Source: Paenibacillus sp. (GTDB taxonomy: Bacteria; Bacillota; Bacilli; Paenibacillales; YIM-B00363). Taken from it: DNA of 64,000 nucleotides. The notes beneath the pieces are model-generated. The model was not told the origin of the DNA, made no database searches, and saw nothing but the letters and a program-made list of their open reading frames with translations. Both the position numbers and the translations under genes were made by a program. Shown here piece by piece: positions 24,845 through 34,273 of the stretch; position 1 is the stretch's first letter; every line of letters begins with the position of its first letter. The stretch covers positions 307,521 to 371,520 of the forward strand of contig NZ_JAPSKE010000004.1 of the NCBI RefSeq assembly GCF_031177825.1, given 5' to 3'.

Positions 24845-27706
24845 TTAATCCTCGCCCAGCTTGAGCGCTTGATGCAGCTTGACCCTGCTCAGCGACGCCG
24901 CCAGCGCGACCAGCGCGACGACGAGCATCGCGGCGATGAAGAGCAGCAGCCGCGTCGTATCCTGCGATTCGATCATCACCTGGAACGGCGGCACGACGCG
25001 CCCCGGATCGAACGATAGCTGAAACAACGGCACGAATAAGTAGCTGGCTGTCGCGCCGGACAACAGTCCGATCGCGAAGCCCGCGCCCGACGTGAGCAGC
25101 TGTTCGGTGCCGAGCATGCCGACAATGTTGCGGAACGTAAGACCCATCGCTCGGAAAATGCCGAATTGCAGCGTTCTCCCCTGCAGCGCCAGCACCCAAT
25201 ACAAGAGAAACCCGACCAGCGTGATCGCAAGCGACAACAGAAAACCAAGGCTCATGACGCCGTTCATCGCCATCCGGAACGGATCGCTCCGGCTGTCCGC
25301 GACTAGTTCGTTCGTATCATGGATCGAGACGAGTTGAATTCGTTTTTCCCCGATCGCCGCATATAACGCCTCCCGATCGTCCGGCGAAGCGACGTCGATC
25401 CAGACGTCGTACGGCTCCAACGCCAGTTCGTTCTGGATCGTCTCGAGATGTCCGACGACGAGGTACGGCTTCGGCGCGTCGGGATTCGTCTCCGCTCCGG
25501 CCGGGTTCGGGTTGAACGTCGGGAAGTAATCGATCGTTCCGTACACCGTCGCCTGCATCCGCGACGTGTCGCTCCAACCGACGTCGATGACGTCGCCGGG
25601 CGTCAGCTCGAACGCCTCCGCCATCGATCGCGAGACGAGCACCGCTCTCGGATCCGGCGCAATTAGATTCAAATATTCGTAGAAATGGTAGGGCAGCAAT
25701 CCGTCCTTCATCCATGACGTCATTCCGAACTCATCGGTATGGATCCCGATCAAGCGGGCTTGAACGTTCTCTTCCTTCGTCCATACGACGGCTTTCTCCT
25801 TCGTGAAGACGCGAGCGGCGCTCCGAACGCCGGGCAGCGACGAGAACACGTCGAAGTCGGGCTCGAGATAATTGATCCGATCGCTGACCGGCGGCGGCGC
25901 CTCCATGCCCGGTCCCGCCGGGGGAGGCGCATCGTCGACCCAATCCTGACGCAGCACGACGTCGGCGCCTTGGGCGTACCAAATCTGATCCTCCATATTC
26001 CCGTTGATCGTTCTCGCGGCGCTGGCGCTGTACAACCCCGTTCCGACGGTCAACACCAGGAACATCATGAACAGCTCGTATTGCCGGCTTCGGCGGCCGA
26101 CCTGGAGCAGCGAAGAATACTGCGACGCCGTCCAACGCGACTTCCCGATCCAGTAGACGAGCTTGACGAACCACGGGTATAACCTCAGCAGCGCCAAGCC
26201 GAACCCGAGAATAAACATCGACGGCACCGCGAACAACAGCGGGTCGGTCGCGATAGCGCCGGCGTCGAGACCGAGCGCCGTCATTTCCGCAATGCGCTTG
26301 CGGAACGTGTACAATCCGTATAGCGAGACTGCAAGCAGCACCGCGTCCAACCCGAATCTGTGCCAGACGGAAGCGCGGTTGCCTCGGGCGGAGGCGCGCT
26401 TCTGATCCACGATGCTGAAGCGCGTCGCAAGGAAAACCGGGATCAAGTACACGACGAACGAAAAGGCGGCCGCCGCCCCTGCGAACGCGAAGCTATCGCC
26501 GTCCACCCGTACCGGGAGCGCCTTGCGCTGCACGAAGCTCATGAAGCTGTCGCTCGAGCCCAGCACCGCCGTGAACGCCGCCCCTAAGTACGGACCGACC
26601 ATCAGCGCGACGATCGACAGAACCGCCGACTCCATCGCGAACAATGCGATGATCTGCCATCGTCCCGCGCCGCGGCTGCGCAGCACGGCGACCTCGGATT
26701 TTTGCTTTTCGACGAGCAACCCGGACACCATATACAAGTAAAACGCGACGAGGATATACAACGGCACGTTCAACGACCAGAGAAGCGACTCCAACGTGGC
26801 TTCCTTCTCCTCGTATACGGACATAATCGCCTCCGCTGGAGCGCGAACGTTGGAGTTGAACGGCATCCGCTGCTTGTACGCGGCATCAAGACGTTCCTTC
26901 GCCTCGGTGAAGCGGATCGCGGATTCCAGCGTAAAGCGGCTGTAGTCAAAGCTGGCCTCCCATCGGACGTTCCCGACCGGTACCTTCGCCCCGTCGACGA
27001 TCTCGGCTTCGAACAATGCGTCGTCGACGAAGAACGTCGCGTCGTATCCGCTTAGCCGCATGAAATCCCAGTACATATCGTTGAGATCCGACTCCGCGAC
27101 GACCCCGACGGGAACGATGCGAATCTGCTCCGCCCAGTCGTCGTCGTCGCTGACGACCTCCACCCCGAGCACCATACCCAACTTCACAAGCATGCTATCG
27201 GTCACCAGCGCCTCGTATACGCCGTTCTGCGGCTCTGGCGACGGCATGCGGCCGTCGATGAGCCGGACATGCTCCTTCAGCCCCGTTCGCATCGCGAGCT
27301 TGGCGACGCGGTTTTCCTCCGGATCCATCCGGGTCGGATCCGCCGGAACGATGCGGAACGTCACCGTCTGCCGTTCCTTCACATAATCCAGCACCGTTAG
27401 ACTCGGATCCAGCAGGGCGTCCTTTTCCCATAAAGCGTCGTACGTTCTGAGGAATGCGGCTTGCTTCCCCACGTCCTCCGGTTGGAAGTTCGGGGTGCCC
27501 GTCGCCACGATCGATCCCGGGTACGTGCTCGTTCTTTCGTAGTGCCGCTCCAGCTCTTTCGTCAGCATGCGCTGCAGCGAGGCGTTCTTATAAATGGGCA
27601 TGCTGCTCGTCAACGCCGTGCAGAGGCACATGCCCGCCAATAACCCGGCGACGAGCCATCGGTTCTTCGCCATCTTCCGGAACAGCATCGTCAGGATCGC
27701 TATCAC
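24845..27706 (-). CDS. FtsX-family ABC transporter permease
   Basis: Encodes 953 residues from a GTG at 27706, with AGGAGGACATAGAA in front. The first helix is at about 17-36. A large extracellular region follows, then a helix cluster (about 305-440), a second extracellular domain with SRINYLEP-like MacB-PCD features, and three C-terminal helices (about 815-930). It is a double-FtsX architecture about twice the size of MacB-like permeases, as in Firmicute exporters of peptides or antibiotics. It works with the ATPases on either side and the HlyD-like adaptor encoded 23 nt upstream. Confidence 0.88.
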   Translation of the reverse strand: MIAILTMLFRKMAKNRWLVAGLLAGMCLCTALTSSMPIYKNASLQRMLTKELERHYERTSTYPGSIVATGTPNFQPEDVGKQAAFLRTYDALWEKDALLDPSLTVLDYVKERQTVTFRIVPADPTRMDPEENRVAKLAMRTGLKEHVRLIDGRMPSPEPQNGVYEALVTDSMLVKLGMVLGVEVVSDDDDWAEQIRIVPVGVVAESDLNDMYWDFMRLSGYDATFFVDDALFEAEIVDGAKVPVGNVRWEASFDYSRFTLESAIRFTEAKERLDAAYKQRMPFNSNVRAPAEAIMSVYEEKEATLESLLWSLNVPLYILVAFYLYMVSGLLVEKQKSEVAVLRSRGAGRWQIIALFAMESAVLSIVALMVGPYLGAAFTAVLGSSDSFMSFVQRKALPVRVDGDSFAFAGAAAAFSFVVYLIPVFLATRFSIVDQKRASARGNRASVWHRFGLDAVLLAVSLYGLYTFRKRIAEMTALGLDAGAIATDPLLFAVPSMFILGFGLALLRLYPWFVKLVYWIGKSRWTASQYSSLLQVGRRSRQYELFMMFLVLTVGTGLYSASAARTINGNMEDQIWYAQGADVVLRQDWVDDAPPPAGPGMEAPPPVSDRINYLEPDFDVFSSLPGVRSAARVFTKEKAVVWTKEENVQARLIGIHTDEFGMTSWMKDGLLPYHFYEYLNLIAPDPRAVLVSRSMAEAFELTPGDVIDVGWSDTSRMQATVYGTIDYFPTFNPNPAGAETNPDAPKPYLVVGHLETIQNELALEPYDVWIDVASPDDREALYAAIGEKRIQLVSIHDTNELVADSRSDPFRMAMNGVMSLGFLLSLAITLVGFLLYWVLALQGRTLQFGIFRAMGLTFRNIVGMLGTEQLLTSGAGFAIGLLSGATASYLFVPLFQLSFDPGRVVPPFQVMIESQDTTRLLLFIAAMLVVALVALAASLSRVKLHQALKLGED

Positions 27707-27729
27707 TTCTATGTCCTCCTACAATCCTA

Positions 27730-28833
27730 TTACTGTAATACGACCTTCGCTCCGGCTTCCAACCCGTTCACGATTTCCACTTCCGTCGCCGTCTCGAGTC
27801 CCGTCTCGACATCGAGCTCCCGGCGGCTCTCGCCTTCGATCACCTGCACGAACGTCCGACCGAACAGCTTCCGCACGCCGCTCTTCGGCAGGATCAGCGT
27901 GTCCTCGCTCCTCGCCGTAATGATGCGCACCGAGGCGGAATCGCCGATCTCCGCTTCCTCCGGCAGCCCCTCGACCTCGATGTACAACGTCTTCGAATAC
28001 CGGTCTCGCAGTCGTTCGTCCTCTTCGAAAGGCGCAGAAGACGGCGTCTGCACGACTTTCCCGGCATAGTTCTTGTCTTTGAACACGATATCCGCCGCCA
28101 TGCCGACCTGCGCTTCGGAGACGGCGCTGCCCGACGATACGCCGAACGCGAGGCGCATCTCCGACGGATCCGAGACGGTAAACAACGTCCGATATTCCTC
28201 CACGAAATCTCCCGGCTCCAGGTCCGCGGCGAACGTCACGACGCCGTCGATCTCCGAGCGCAGCTCCCGGTGATCGAACGTGTTTTCGATCGAATCGTAT
28301 GCCATCGTCGCGATCTCGAGCTCGAGCTCCGCGATGTTCACGCGCCGGGCGTCGCCCGTCTCCTTCGCCTCGTCGAGCGCTAACTTCTTCTTCTCGACCT
28401 CGAGCCGCCGCTGCAGCAGCGTCATCCGCATCTCGCCCGTATCGAGGCGGAGCAAAACATCGCCCGCCTTCACCTCGTCTCCGGAGCGGACGAGCACTTC
28501 CTCGACGCGGCCGCCGGTTTCCGTGAATCGGTGATACGCCGTCCGCACCGACTCGAACGTCCCCGAGCCGGAGAGCGCCCGTTCGATCGTGCCGATCTTC
28601 GGTTCGGCCGTCACGATGCGCGCTTCGGCCGGTTTCACGAGCGGCGGCTTGAGCGGCTGCTCCTCCGAGGGCAGCAGCGAGCAGCCCGATGCGGCGACGG
28701 ACGCCGACAGCAAGATCGCGAGGCCGGCGACCCGCTTGGATTGTTGCGCGATGCGTCTACCGTGATGCGCTCGCTCCGGCCGGCCTCCGCCGCGGCGCGG
28801 CGCGACGTTACCGTTCGCCTTGTTGTTCGACAA
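27730..28833 (-). CDS. HlyD/MacA-like membrane-fusion (adaptor) protein
   Basis: Encodes 367 residues if it begins at the TTG at 28833, which has GGAGG at 9 nt. The ATG at 28842 directly touches that GGAGG and is unlikely. An Arg-rich N-terminus precedes a hydrophobic segment ending in ASGCSLLP, a possible lipobox. The barrel-sandwich parts are GRVEEVLVRSGDEVKAGDVL and SEIDGVVTFAADLEPGDFV, with a coiled coil between (QRRLEVEKKKLALDEAKETG). It overlaps the ATPase gene upstream by 26 nt and links the ATPase to the FtsX permease. Confidence 0.85.
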   Translation of the reverse strand: MSNNKANGNVAPRRGGGRPERAHHGRRIAQQSKRVAGLAILLSASVAASGCSLLPSEEQPLKPPLVKPAEARIVTAEPKIGTIERALSGSGTFESVRTAYHRFTETGGRVEEVLVRSGDEVKAGDVLLRLDTGEMRMTLLQRRLEVEKKKLALDEAKETGDARRVNIAELELEIATMAYDSIENTFDHRELRSEIDGVVTFAADLEPGDFVEEYRTLFTVSDPSEMRLAFGVSSGSAVSEAQVGMAADIVFKDKNYAGKVVQTPSSAPFEEDERLRDRYSKTLYIEVEGLPEEAEIGDSASVRIITARSEDTLILPKSGVRKLFGRTFVQVIEGESRRELDVETGLETATEVEIVNGLEAGAKVVLQ

Positions 28834-29512
28834 TTTCCCCATCCTCCAATGCGTATACGTTGTCGACGACATCCATGATCGCCGGGTCGTGCGTCGTCAT
28901 CACGATGCTGATCCCTTCCTGCTCCACCAAATCCCGAAACACCTTAATGATTTGGAAGCCCATCTTCGTGTCGAGCTCCGCCGTCGGTTCGTCCGCGAGC
29001 AGCACCTTCGGCCGATGCGCGATCGCGCGCGCGATGGCGGTGCGCTGCTGCTCCCCGCCGGACATCTCCTGCGGGCGGTGGTGCATGCGCGGCTTCAACC
29101 CAACGAACTCCAGCGCCTGCAAGGCGTTCTCCTTCCGTCGCGTCGCCGGCGTCACGCCCGCGATACGCTGCGAGAATTCCACGTTCTCGTAAGCGGACAT
29201 ATACGGCACGAGGCCGAACGACTGGAAAATAAGCCCGATCTCCGTACGGCGCAGCTCGTCGCGGCCACCGTCGCTCATCGCCTGGACGTCTCTCCCGTCG
29301 TAGAACACATGGCCCGTCGTCGGCGCATCCAGCGTCGCCAACAGGTTCAGCAGCGTCGTCTTACCGGAACCGGATCGCCCTTTCAACGCGACGAGCCGTC
29401 CGCGCGGGATCGCTAAATTCGCGTTGCGCAGCGCATGCACCGCCCCTTCGCCTTGCCCGAACACTCTGGAAACGCTTACAGTTCTTAGAATCGGTTGCGG
29501 TTCATCTCCCAT
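28808..29512 (-). CDS. ABC transporter ATP-binding protein (LolD/MacB type)
   Basis: Encodes 234 residues from the ATG at 29512, with GGGAGAAG just upstream. Walker A GRSGSGKTT (45-53), signature MSGGEQQRTAIARAI, Walker B VLLADEPTAELD and H-loop TTHDP are complete. It is the first gene of the four-gene export operon, which has a second, AbrB-fused ATPase at the other end; two different ATPases for one double-size permease suggest a heterodimer. Export of peptides, lipids or antibiotics is likely from family knowledge; the substrate is unknown. Confidence 0.9.
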   Translation of the reverse strand: MGDEPQPILRTVSVSRVFGQGEGAVHALRNANLAIPRGRLVALKGRSGSGKTTLLNLLATLDAPTTGHVFYDGRDVQAMSDGGRDELRRTEIGLIFQSFGLVPYMSAYENVEFSQRIAGVTPATRRKENALQALEFVGLKPRMHHRPQEMSGGEQQRTAIARAIAHRPKVLLADEPTAELDTKMGFQIIKVFRDLVEQEGISIVMTTHDPAIMDVVDNVYALEDGEIVEQQGER

Positions 29513-29877
29513 GATGCTTCTCCCACCTCTTCGAACGTTTGTTGCATGTTTATCCAAACGGATACAAGCTCTTCCAGCTATTATAAAGAACATAGGTGAA
29601 GAAGACTACAACGAATCATTGCGATTCATTATAAATTTCTACAATGATCGGGATATGCAGCGAATGCTAGGCTGGGAGGACGTTCCATTATCTAACGGTG
29701 GCATTCGTTTCGGCGGGACTGGCGAGTTTCGGTGGGTTCGAGGGAAATGCGGCGGGGTTCCGCAATCATCGGGGCAGCGCGCCAACTTTATTGGGGAGGT
29801 GCTCCCCACCGAGCGGCCTGTAGTCGGAGAAACTCCTACGTTTTCACGCCACGGCGCAATCGGGCGGCCTGCCGCCG
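29513..29877. other. 365-nt gene-free region with nested inverted repeats
   Basis: It holds the promoter region of the ABC operon and two hairpins: GGGGAG-GTG-CTCCCC (29793-29807), and GTAG(TCG)GAG-AAA-CTCCTAC (29820-29839), followed by GTTTTC. An open frame on the minus strand exists, but its composition and lack of a ribosome binding site do not support a gene. The hairpin block looks like an intergenic repeat element; whether it is dispersed in the genome cannot be seen here. Confidence 0.45.
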
Positions 29878-30723
29878 CTAACGCAGCAAGCGCCTGATCG
29901 CCGCTTCGTACCAAGACCACGGCAGCAAGTCCCGTGCCGCCGCCATCCAGCCCGCGCGGCGCGGGATCGCGTACCGCAGCCGCGGCCGGCGGGCGTCCGC
30001 GACGCGGCCGATCAACCGCGCCACGTCCCGCGGGTCCCCGCCCTTACGGGCGGATCGCTCCGCCAAGCCGCGGATGCGGGCGAGCGGCGCCGCGTACGCC
30101 GAGTCGGGGCCGCCGGCCATCGCCGCGAAGCCCTTATCCCAGATGTCGGTTCGGTACGAAGCCGGTTCGATCAGCACGACGGACACGCCGAACGGCCGCA
30201 TCTCGAGCCGCAGCGACTCGCTGAAGCCTTCGATCGCGTACTTCGACGCGGCGTACGGCGCGAAGCCGGGGATCGCGATCCGGCCGCTGACGCTGCTCAT
30301 ATTCACGATCTTGCCGCTGCGGCGTTCCCGCATATGAGGCAGCGCCGCCTTCGTCATCGCGATCGTGCCCCACACGTTCGTCTCGAACTGCGCGCGCAGC
30401 GCCTCGAGCGACACGTCCTCGACGAAGCCGCCTTGCGCGAAGCCGGCGTTGTTCACAAGCACGTCGATGCGTCCGTGCGCCGAGATCGTTTCCGCGACGA
30501 CCGCCTCCGCGCGGCTCGCGTCCGTCACGTCGAGCCGCGACGGAGCGATGCGCCGCTCGACGCCCTCCAGCGTCGCCGCTTCGAGCAAGCGCCGCCCGCG
30601 CCCTTCCGGGTCGCGCATCGCCGCTACGACCGTATATCCCCGGCGCGCCAACTCGACCGAAGCGAGCAGGCCGAAGCCGCTCGAGGCGCCGGTCACGATC
30701 GCGACCCGCGTTGCCGATGCCAT
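29878..30723 (-). CDS. SDR-family oxidoreductase
   Basis: Encodes 281 residues with GGGAGGG before the ATG. It is a classical short-chain dehydrogenase: VTGASSGFGLLASVELARRG (NAD(P) binding), DVLVNNAGFAQGG, the catalytic Ser in VNMSSVSGR and YAASK. The C-terminal tail is Arg-rich (RRPRLRYAIPRRAGW). The substrate is unknown. It lies 22 nt downstream of the HAD hydrolase gene on the same strand and may share its transcript. Confidence 0.88.
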   Translation of the reverse strand: MASATRVAIVTGASSGFGLLASVELARRGYTVVAAMRDPEGRGRRLLEAATLEGVERRIAPSRLDVTDASRAEAVVAETISAHGRIDVLVNNAGFAQGGFVEDVSLEALRAQFETNVWGTIAMTKAALPHMRERRSGKIVNMSSVSGRIAIPGFAPYAASKYAIEGFSESLRLEMRPFGVSVVLIEPASYRTDIWDKGFAAMAGGPDSAYAAPLARIRGLAERSARKGGDPRDVARLIGRVADARRPRLRYAIPRRAGWMAAARDLLPWSWYEAAIRRLLR

Positions 30724-30745
30724 TCGCCGTCCCTCCCTTGCCGTA

Positions 30746-31531
30746 TTAAATCGCCGACGTCCGTTCCAGATGGTCCACGGCGTGCGCGATGCCGTCTTCG
30801 CGCAGCGACTTCGTCACGAACGTCGCGAGCGCCTTCAGCTCGTCGCAGCCGTTCCCCATCACGATCGCGTTGCCGACGAGCGCCATCATCTCTAGATCGT
30901 TCAGGCCGTCGCCGAACGCGGCGGTTTCCTCCGGCGCCAACGACAGATGCTCCAGCAGCCGCTTCAGTCCGACGGCCTTGTTCATGCCGCGCGGGTTGAA
31001 GTCGACCGCCCACGGGCGCCAGCGATGCACATAGAGATCCCCGTCCGCAAGAGACGTATAAGCTTCCTGCTCGTGCGCCTCGCAATAGACGATACATTGG
31101 TAGATGTCCGGAATGGACGCCCAACGCTCCTCCGACAACACCGTCGGTTCCAGGAACCCGATCTCCAGCTGCGCTTGCCGGAACCGCGGCGCATCCGCCC
31201 GGTTCAAATACATCGAATCCCCGGCGTACAGCAACACCTCATGACCTTGCGCTTCGGCCAACGTCAGCCACGACTGAATCAGTTTCTTAGGAAAAGGCGT
31301 CCCCGCCACCGTCGTCCCCCGGTACCCGATATGGCTACCGTTGCACGACACCGCCCAATCGATCCCGAGCTCTTCCCGCAGCGCGACGAGCTCGAACTCG
31401 CTTCGGCCGGTGCAGATCGCAAGCGCGACGCCCTTCTCCTTGAGCTTCCGCAGCGCCGACCGCGTCGACTCGGGCAAATAGTCGCGCTCCCGGAGCGTCC
31501 CGTCGACGTCGAATGCAGCCAATTTAATCAT
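30746..31531 (-). CDS. HAD-superfamily hydrolase (Cof type)
   Basis: Encodes 261 residues from the ATG at 31531 (AGAGGGATCGT upstream). HAD motif I is DVDGTL (D8, D10), motif II AICTGRS, and motif IV AFGDGLNDLEMM. The large insertion between motifs II and III is the C2B cap of Cof-type phosphatases, which act on sugar phosphates, FMN or PLP. A general phosphatase role is likely; the substrate is not evident. Confidence 0.88.
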   Translation of the reverse strand: MIKLAAFDVDGTLRERDYLPESTRSALRKLKEKGVALAICTGRSEFELVALREELGIDWAVSCNGSHIGYRGTTVAGTPFPKKLIQSWLTLAEAQGHEVLLYAGDSMYLNRADAPRFRQAQLEIGFLEPTVLSEERWASIPDIYQCIVYCEAHEQEAYTSLADGDLYVHRWRPWAVDFNPRGMNKAVGLKRLLEHLSLAPEETAAFGDGLNDLEMMALVGNAIVMGNGCDELKALATFVTKSLREDGIAHAVDHLERTSAI

Positions 31532-31570
31532 ACGATCCCTCTTTCCTATCCGATTCATTCTATCTGTAAA

Positions 31571-32074
31571 CTACGGTTGCTTCGGCCCGTTCAACTCCCG
31601 CTGGTAAAAAGCCAAATCCAACCAACGCCCGAACTTATAACCGGCCTTCGCGATCGTGCCGGAATGCCGAAAGCCGAGCTTCTCGTGCAAGCGAATGCTA
31701 TTCTCGTTGGAGGCGTCGATCCCGCCGACCATGACCGCATATTCCCGTTCGTTCGCGATGTCGATTAATCGCTCCAAGAGCGCTTGACCGATGCCTTGCT
31801 TACGAAAATCGCGATGAACGTAGATCGAATGCTCGATCGTGTACCGATACGCCGCCCAAGCGCGGAACGGACCGAACGAAGCGAAGCCCGCGACGCGGCC
31901 GTCGCTTTCGTAGACGAGGACCGGATACCCTTCCTCGACCTTCGCGTCGTACCACTGTTTCCGCCTCTCCAATGGATGCGGCTCGTAGTCGTAGACGGCC
32001 GTCGTATGCAGGATCGCGTCGTTATAAATGTCCAAAATCGCCGGGATATCCCGCGCATCCGCCTGGCGAATCAT
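31571..32074 (-). CDS. GNAT N-acetyltransferase (phosphinothricin-acetyltransferase-like)
   Basis: Encodes 167 residues from the ATG at 32074, which follows GAGGTGG; the in-frame ATG at 32092 lies before that site. MIRQADARDIPAILDIYNDA, HSIYVHRDFRKQGIGQALLE (the acetyl-CoA loop) and GFRHSGTIAKAGYKFGRWLD are typical of the Pat/YwnH group, which acetylates phosphinothricin or methionine sulfone-like compounds. It is separated from the RarD gene by 62 nt on the same strand. Confidence 0.87.
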   Translation of the reverse strand: MIRQADARDIPAILDIYNDAILHTTAVYDYEPHPLERRKQWYDAKVEEGYPVLVYESDGRVAGFASFGPFRAWAAYRYTIEHSIYVHRDFRKQGIGQALLERLIDIANEREYAVMVGGIDASNENSIRLHEKLGFRHSGTIAKAGYKFGRWLDLAFYQRELNGPKQP

Positions 32075-32136
32075 GTTCGTCCACCTCGTCATTTCATGCT
32101 ATTAATTATTAATCCCATAAACATTGATCCCATTAA

Positions 32137-33030
32137 TCAGTTCACGCCATTCTTTACACCCGCGGGTGCAGGCCGCGTCGGGCGCGCCGACCGCAGAGAA
32201 GCGACCGTGTACAACGCCAGCGCGCTCCAGATGAGCGCAAAGCTCCAGGCATGCCCGCTCGTAAACGGCTCCCGGAAGAGCAAGACGCCGATCGCGAGCG
32301 TTATCGTCGGGGATACGTATTGGATCAAGCCGACTGTGGACAACGGCAACCGCTTCGCCGCCTGCGCGAACCAAAGCAGCGGGAGCGTCGTCGCGACGCC
32401 GGCGAGCACTAACGGCCAGGCGTCGACGGACCGGAACGGCGCGTCCAGGCCGCCGGCGAAGAGCAAGTAAATGAGCGCCGGCGGAAGCACGACCAACGTC
32501 TCGCCGAATAACCCGGAGACCGCGTCGGCGGACGACTTCTTCTTCACGACGCCATAGAACGCGAAACTGACTGCCAGCGCGAGCGCGATCCACGGCGGCT
32601 TCCCGAACGAGATCGTCAGCAGCGCGACGCCGACCGCCGCCATGGCGATCGCCGCCCACTGCAGCGGCTTCGGACGCTCGCCGAGAAAGAAGACCGCCAA
32701 TACGACGCTAACGAGCGGATTGATATAATACCCGAGGCTGGCTTCCACGACGTGCCCGCTGTTCACGGCGTGAATGAACAGCAGCCAATTCGCGGAGATG
32801 AGAACCGAAGCCGCAAGGACCGAGAACAACGACCGCTTCGACTGGAACATCCACTTCCATGCTTTCAACCGCTTCGACCAAGCCAATAGAACCATCACGA
32901 AGAGGAACGACCATACGACGCGATGACCGAGCACGACGTCCGAAGGCACCCCCTTGAACAAGTTCCAATACAGCGGGAGCATGCCCCATGATAAATAAGC
33001 CAATATGGCGTAACCGACGCCAGCTTTCAT
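32137..33030 (-). CDS. rarD: EamA-family transporter, RarD type
   Basis: Encodes 297 residues and ten predicted helices in two EamA repeats. The start MKAGVGYAILAYLSWGMLPL followed by YWNLFKGVPSDVVLGHRVVW is the RarD signature, as is SGHVVEASLGYYINPLVSV and LIQYVSPTITL. RarD proteins are predicted permeases once linked to chloramphenicol sensitivity; no transport substrate is proven. GAGAGAGA precedes the ATG. Confidence 0.92.
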   Translation of the reverse strand: MKAGVGYAILAYLSWGMLPLYWNLFKGVPSDVVLGHRVVWSFLFVMVLLAWSKRLKAWKWMFQSKRSLFSVLAASVLISANWLLFIHAVNSGHVVEASLGYYINPLVSVVLAVFFLGERPKPLQWAAIAMAAVGVALLTISFGKPPWIALALAVSFAFYGVVKKKSSADAVSGLFGETLVVLPPALIYLLFAGGLDAPFRSVDAWPLVLAGVATTLPLLWFAQAAKRLPLSTVGLIQYVSPTITLAIGVLLFREPFTSGHAWSFALIWSALALYTVASLRSARPTRPAPAGVKNGVN

Positions 33031-33085
33031 AAGTCTCTCTCATTTCTGAAATTTCATAGCTGCAAGCTGTCAGCTTCGTTACCTT

Positions 33086-33580
33086 CTACTTTTTCTCGGT
33101 CAACCAACCGATAACGTTGCAAGAGATGACGGCTCGATCCCGCTGCAGCATCTCGGCGGAGCCTGCTCGCTCCCCGACGACCCCATGCTGAAGCACCGCG
33201 GGTTTGAAGCCTCTCTCCGACGCTCCGTTGTACGTAAAGAGCACGCAATGCTCCGCCGCGAACCCGGAGACGATCACGTAGCGGACGCCGCGCTCCTTAA
33301 GCATCGACTCCAGCTCGGTATTCCAGAACGAGTTCGACCATTTCTTATTTACATATAAATCCCCGGCGGCGCGAACGATCGATGGAACGATCTCGTAGTT
33401 CGCGGAATCCCTGCCTCCCTCGACGTCCTCGTCCTGCACGTGGACGACGATGTTGCCGCTTTGTCGAATGAGATTCGCTGCATAATTGATATACTCCGAT
33501 GCGATGCGGACGTCATCCTTCCTCTTTTCCTCGCCGATAAACCCGACTTGCATATCGATGATCAGCATTGCGATCGTCAT
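33086..33580 (-). CDS. Isochorismatase-family cysteine hydrolase
   Basis: Encodes 164 residues, AGAAGGAGAA before the ATG. The catalytic triad is visible: D9 (MLIIDMQ), K79 or K80 (NKKWSNSFWNT) and C112 (GFAAEHCVLFT). The family hydrolyses amides and vinyl ethers, such as nicotinamide, ureas or isochorismate. It is shorter than isochorismatase proper, so a small-amide hydrolase is more likely. No context gene indicates the substrate. Confidence 0.87.
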   Translation of the reverse strand: MTIAMLIIDMQVGFIGEEKRKDDVRIASEYINYAANLIRQSGNIVVHVQDEDVEGGRDSANYEIVPSIVRAAGDLYVNKKWSNSFWNTELESMLKERGVRYVIVSGFAAEHCVLFTYNGASERGFKPAVLQHGVVGERAGSAEMLQRDRAVISCNVIGWLTEKK

Positions 33581-33664
33581 GCGCGATTCTCCTTCTCTTC
33601 AATGCATAGGATAATAGATTGCAGATGACATTTTACCATAAGAAAGACGAACTCGTCTTGAAAA

Positions 33665-33717
33665 TGAAAAAACGGCGCGTTCGAAAACCTTCGGGTTTCC
33701 GAAACGCACCGCTTTTT
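33665..33717 (-). terminator. Intrinsic terminator after the 62-residue small protein gene
   Basis: On the minus strand GCGGTGCGTTTCGGAAA and its near-complement TTTTCGAACGCGCCGT enclose CCCGAAGG, followed by six T residues. Confidence 0.85.
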
Positions 33718-33727
33718 CAAAGGAATA

Positions 33728-33916
33728 TTACATATGAACCGTCTTGCGAGCGGTACGGACCGTCACTTCGACGTTCCACAGTTTGAACGCGAATGCGCGC
33801 TTCCACGACGGACCCGCCGCGTTCGTCTTCGCGAGAAGCGCCAAGTGCGCTTCGTGTTCCAAGTTGCTATGCTTTTGTGCGGCCAATTGTTCCGCTACGT
33901 AACCCATCAATTCCAT
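33728..33916 (-). CDS. Hypothetical 62-residue protein
   Basis: Encodes MELMGYVAEQLAAQKHSNLE... from the ATG at 33916. AAGGTGAAGG lies about 5 nt upstream; an in-frame GTG at 33928 falls within that sequence. The first half is predicted helical, the second basic (WKRAFAFKLWNVEVTVRTAR). No family is recognised. It is framed by its own terminator and by that of the unit upstream, so it is a single-gene transcript. Confidence 0.55.
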   Translation of the reverse strand: MELMGYVAEQLAAQKHSNLEHEAHLALLAKTNAAGPSWKRAFAFKLWNVEVTVRTARKTVHM

Positions 33917-34054
33917 GTTAACCTTCACCTTCGTTTTCTTGTTTTATTGTAGTGCTTTGCCAAACGTTGCGATTGAAACATCGAGACTACCATGACATTA
34001 CCGGCGGTGTGCTGCTGCATGTTTTGTAGATCGCTCCTCTCGATTTTGGACGTA

Positions 34055-34088
34055 AAAAAGCCACGGCGAACATCGTTCACCGTGGCTG
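34055..34088 (-). terminator. Intrinsic terminator of a small transcription unit
   Basis: On the minus strand AGCCACGGTGAAC-GATG-TTCGCCGTGGCT is followed by six T residues. Confidence 0.85.
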
Positions 34089-34126
34089 AGTTACCCATCA
34101 CACATATGGACCGCAAGCTGAAGACA

Positions 34127-34225
34127 TCACGCGTCAGCGTTGCGTTCCCGGGTATGACGGAACCGGGTGAGCAAAGACGTTCTGTTCAGTTGTACCGTAA
34201 GAGCCGCCGTCGCGATCGTAAACAT
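34127..34225 (-). CDS. Small ORF, 32 residues, in its own transcription unit
   Basis: Encodes MFTIATAALTVQLNRTSLLT plus RFRHTRERNADA. AAGGGGTG lies 7 nt before the ATG, an ideal spacing, and a strong promoter and terminator frame it. The first part is hydrophobic, the last 12 residues basic. A second frame (MEHVYDRDGG...) begins 8 nt earlier, but its ATG touches the Shine-Dalgarno sequence. It may be a short membrane peptide, or the transcript may act as an RNA. Confidence 0.4.
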   Translation of the reverse strand: MFTIATAALTVQLNRTSLLTRFRHTRERNADA

Positions 34226-34273
34226 GTTCCATCACCCCTTCGTTTAAGTATTGGGAATGTTTTCCCTTGAGTA

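Noticed and set aside
29639..29920. 93-codon minus-strand frame (MVLVRSGDQALAALAAAGRP...) before the SDR gene
   Set aside because: No ribosome binding site, it overlaps the SDR 3' end, and the Pro/Ser/Arg-rich sequence follows from the hairpin-rich DNA.
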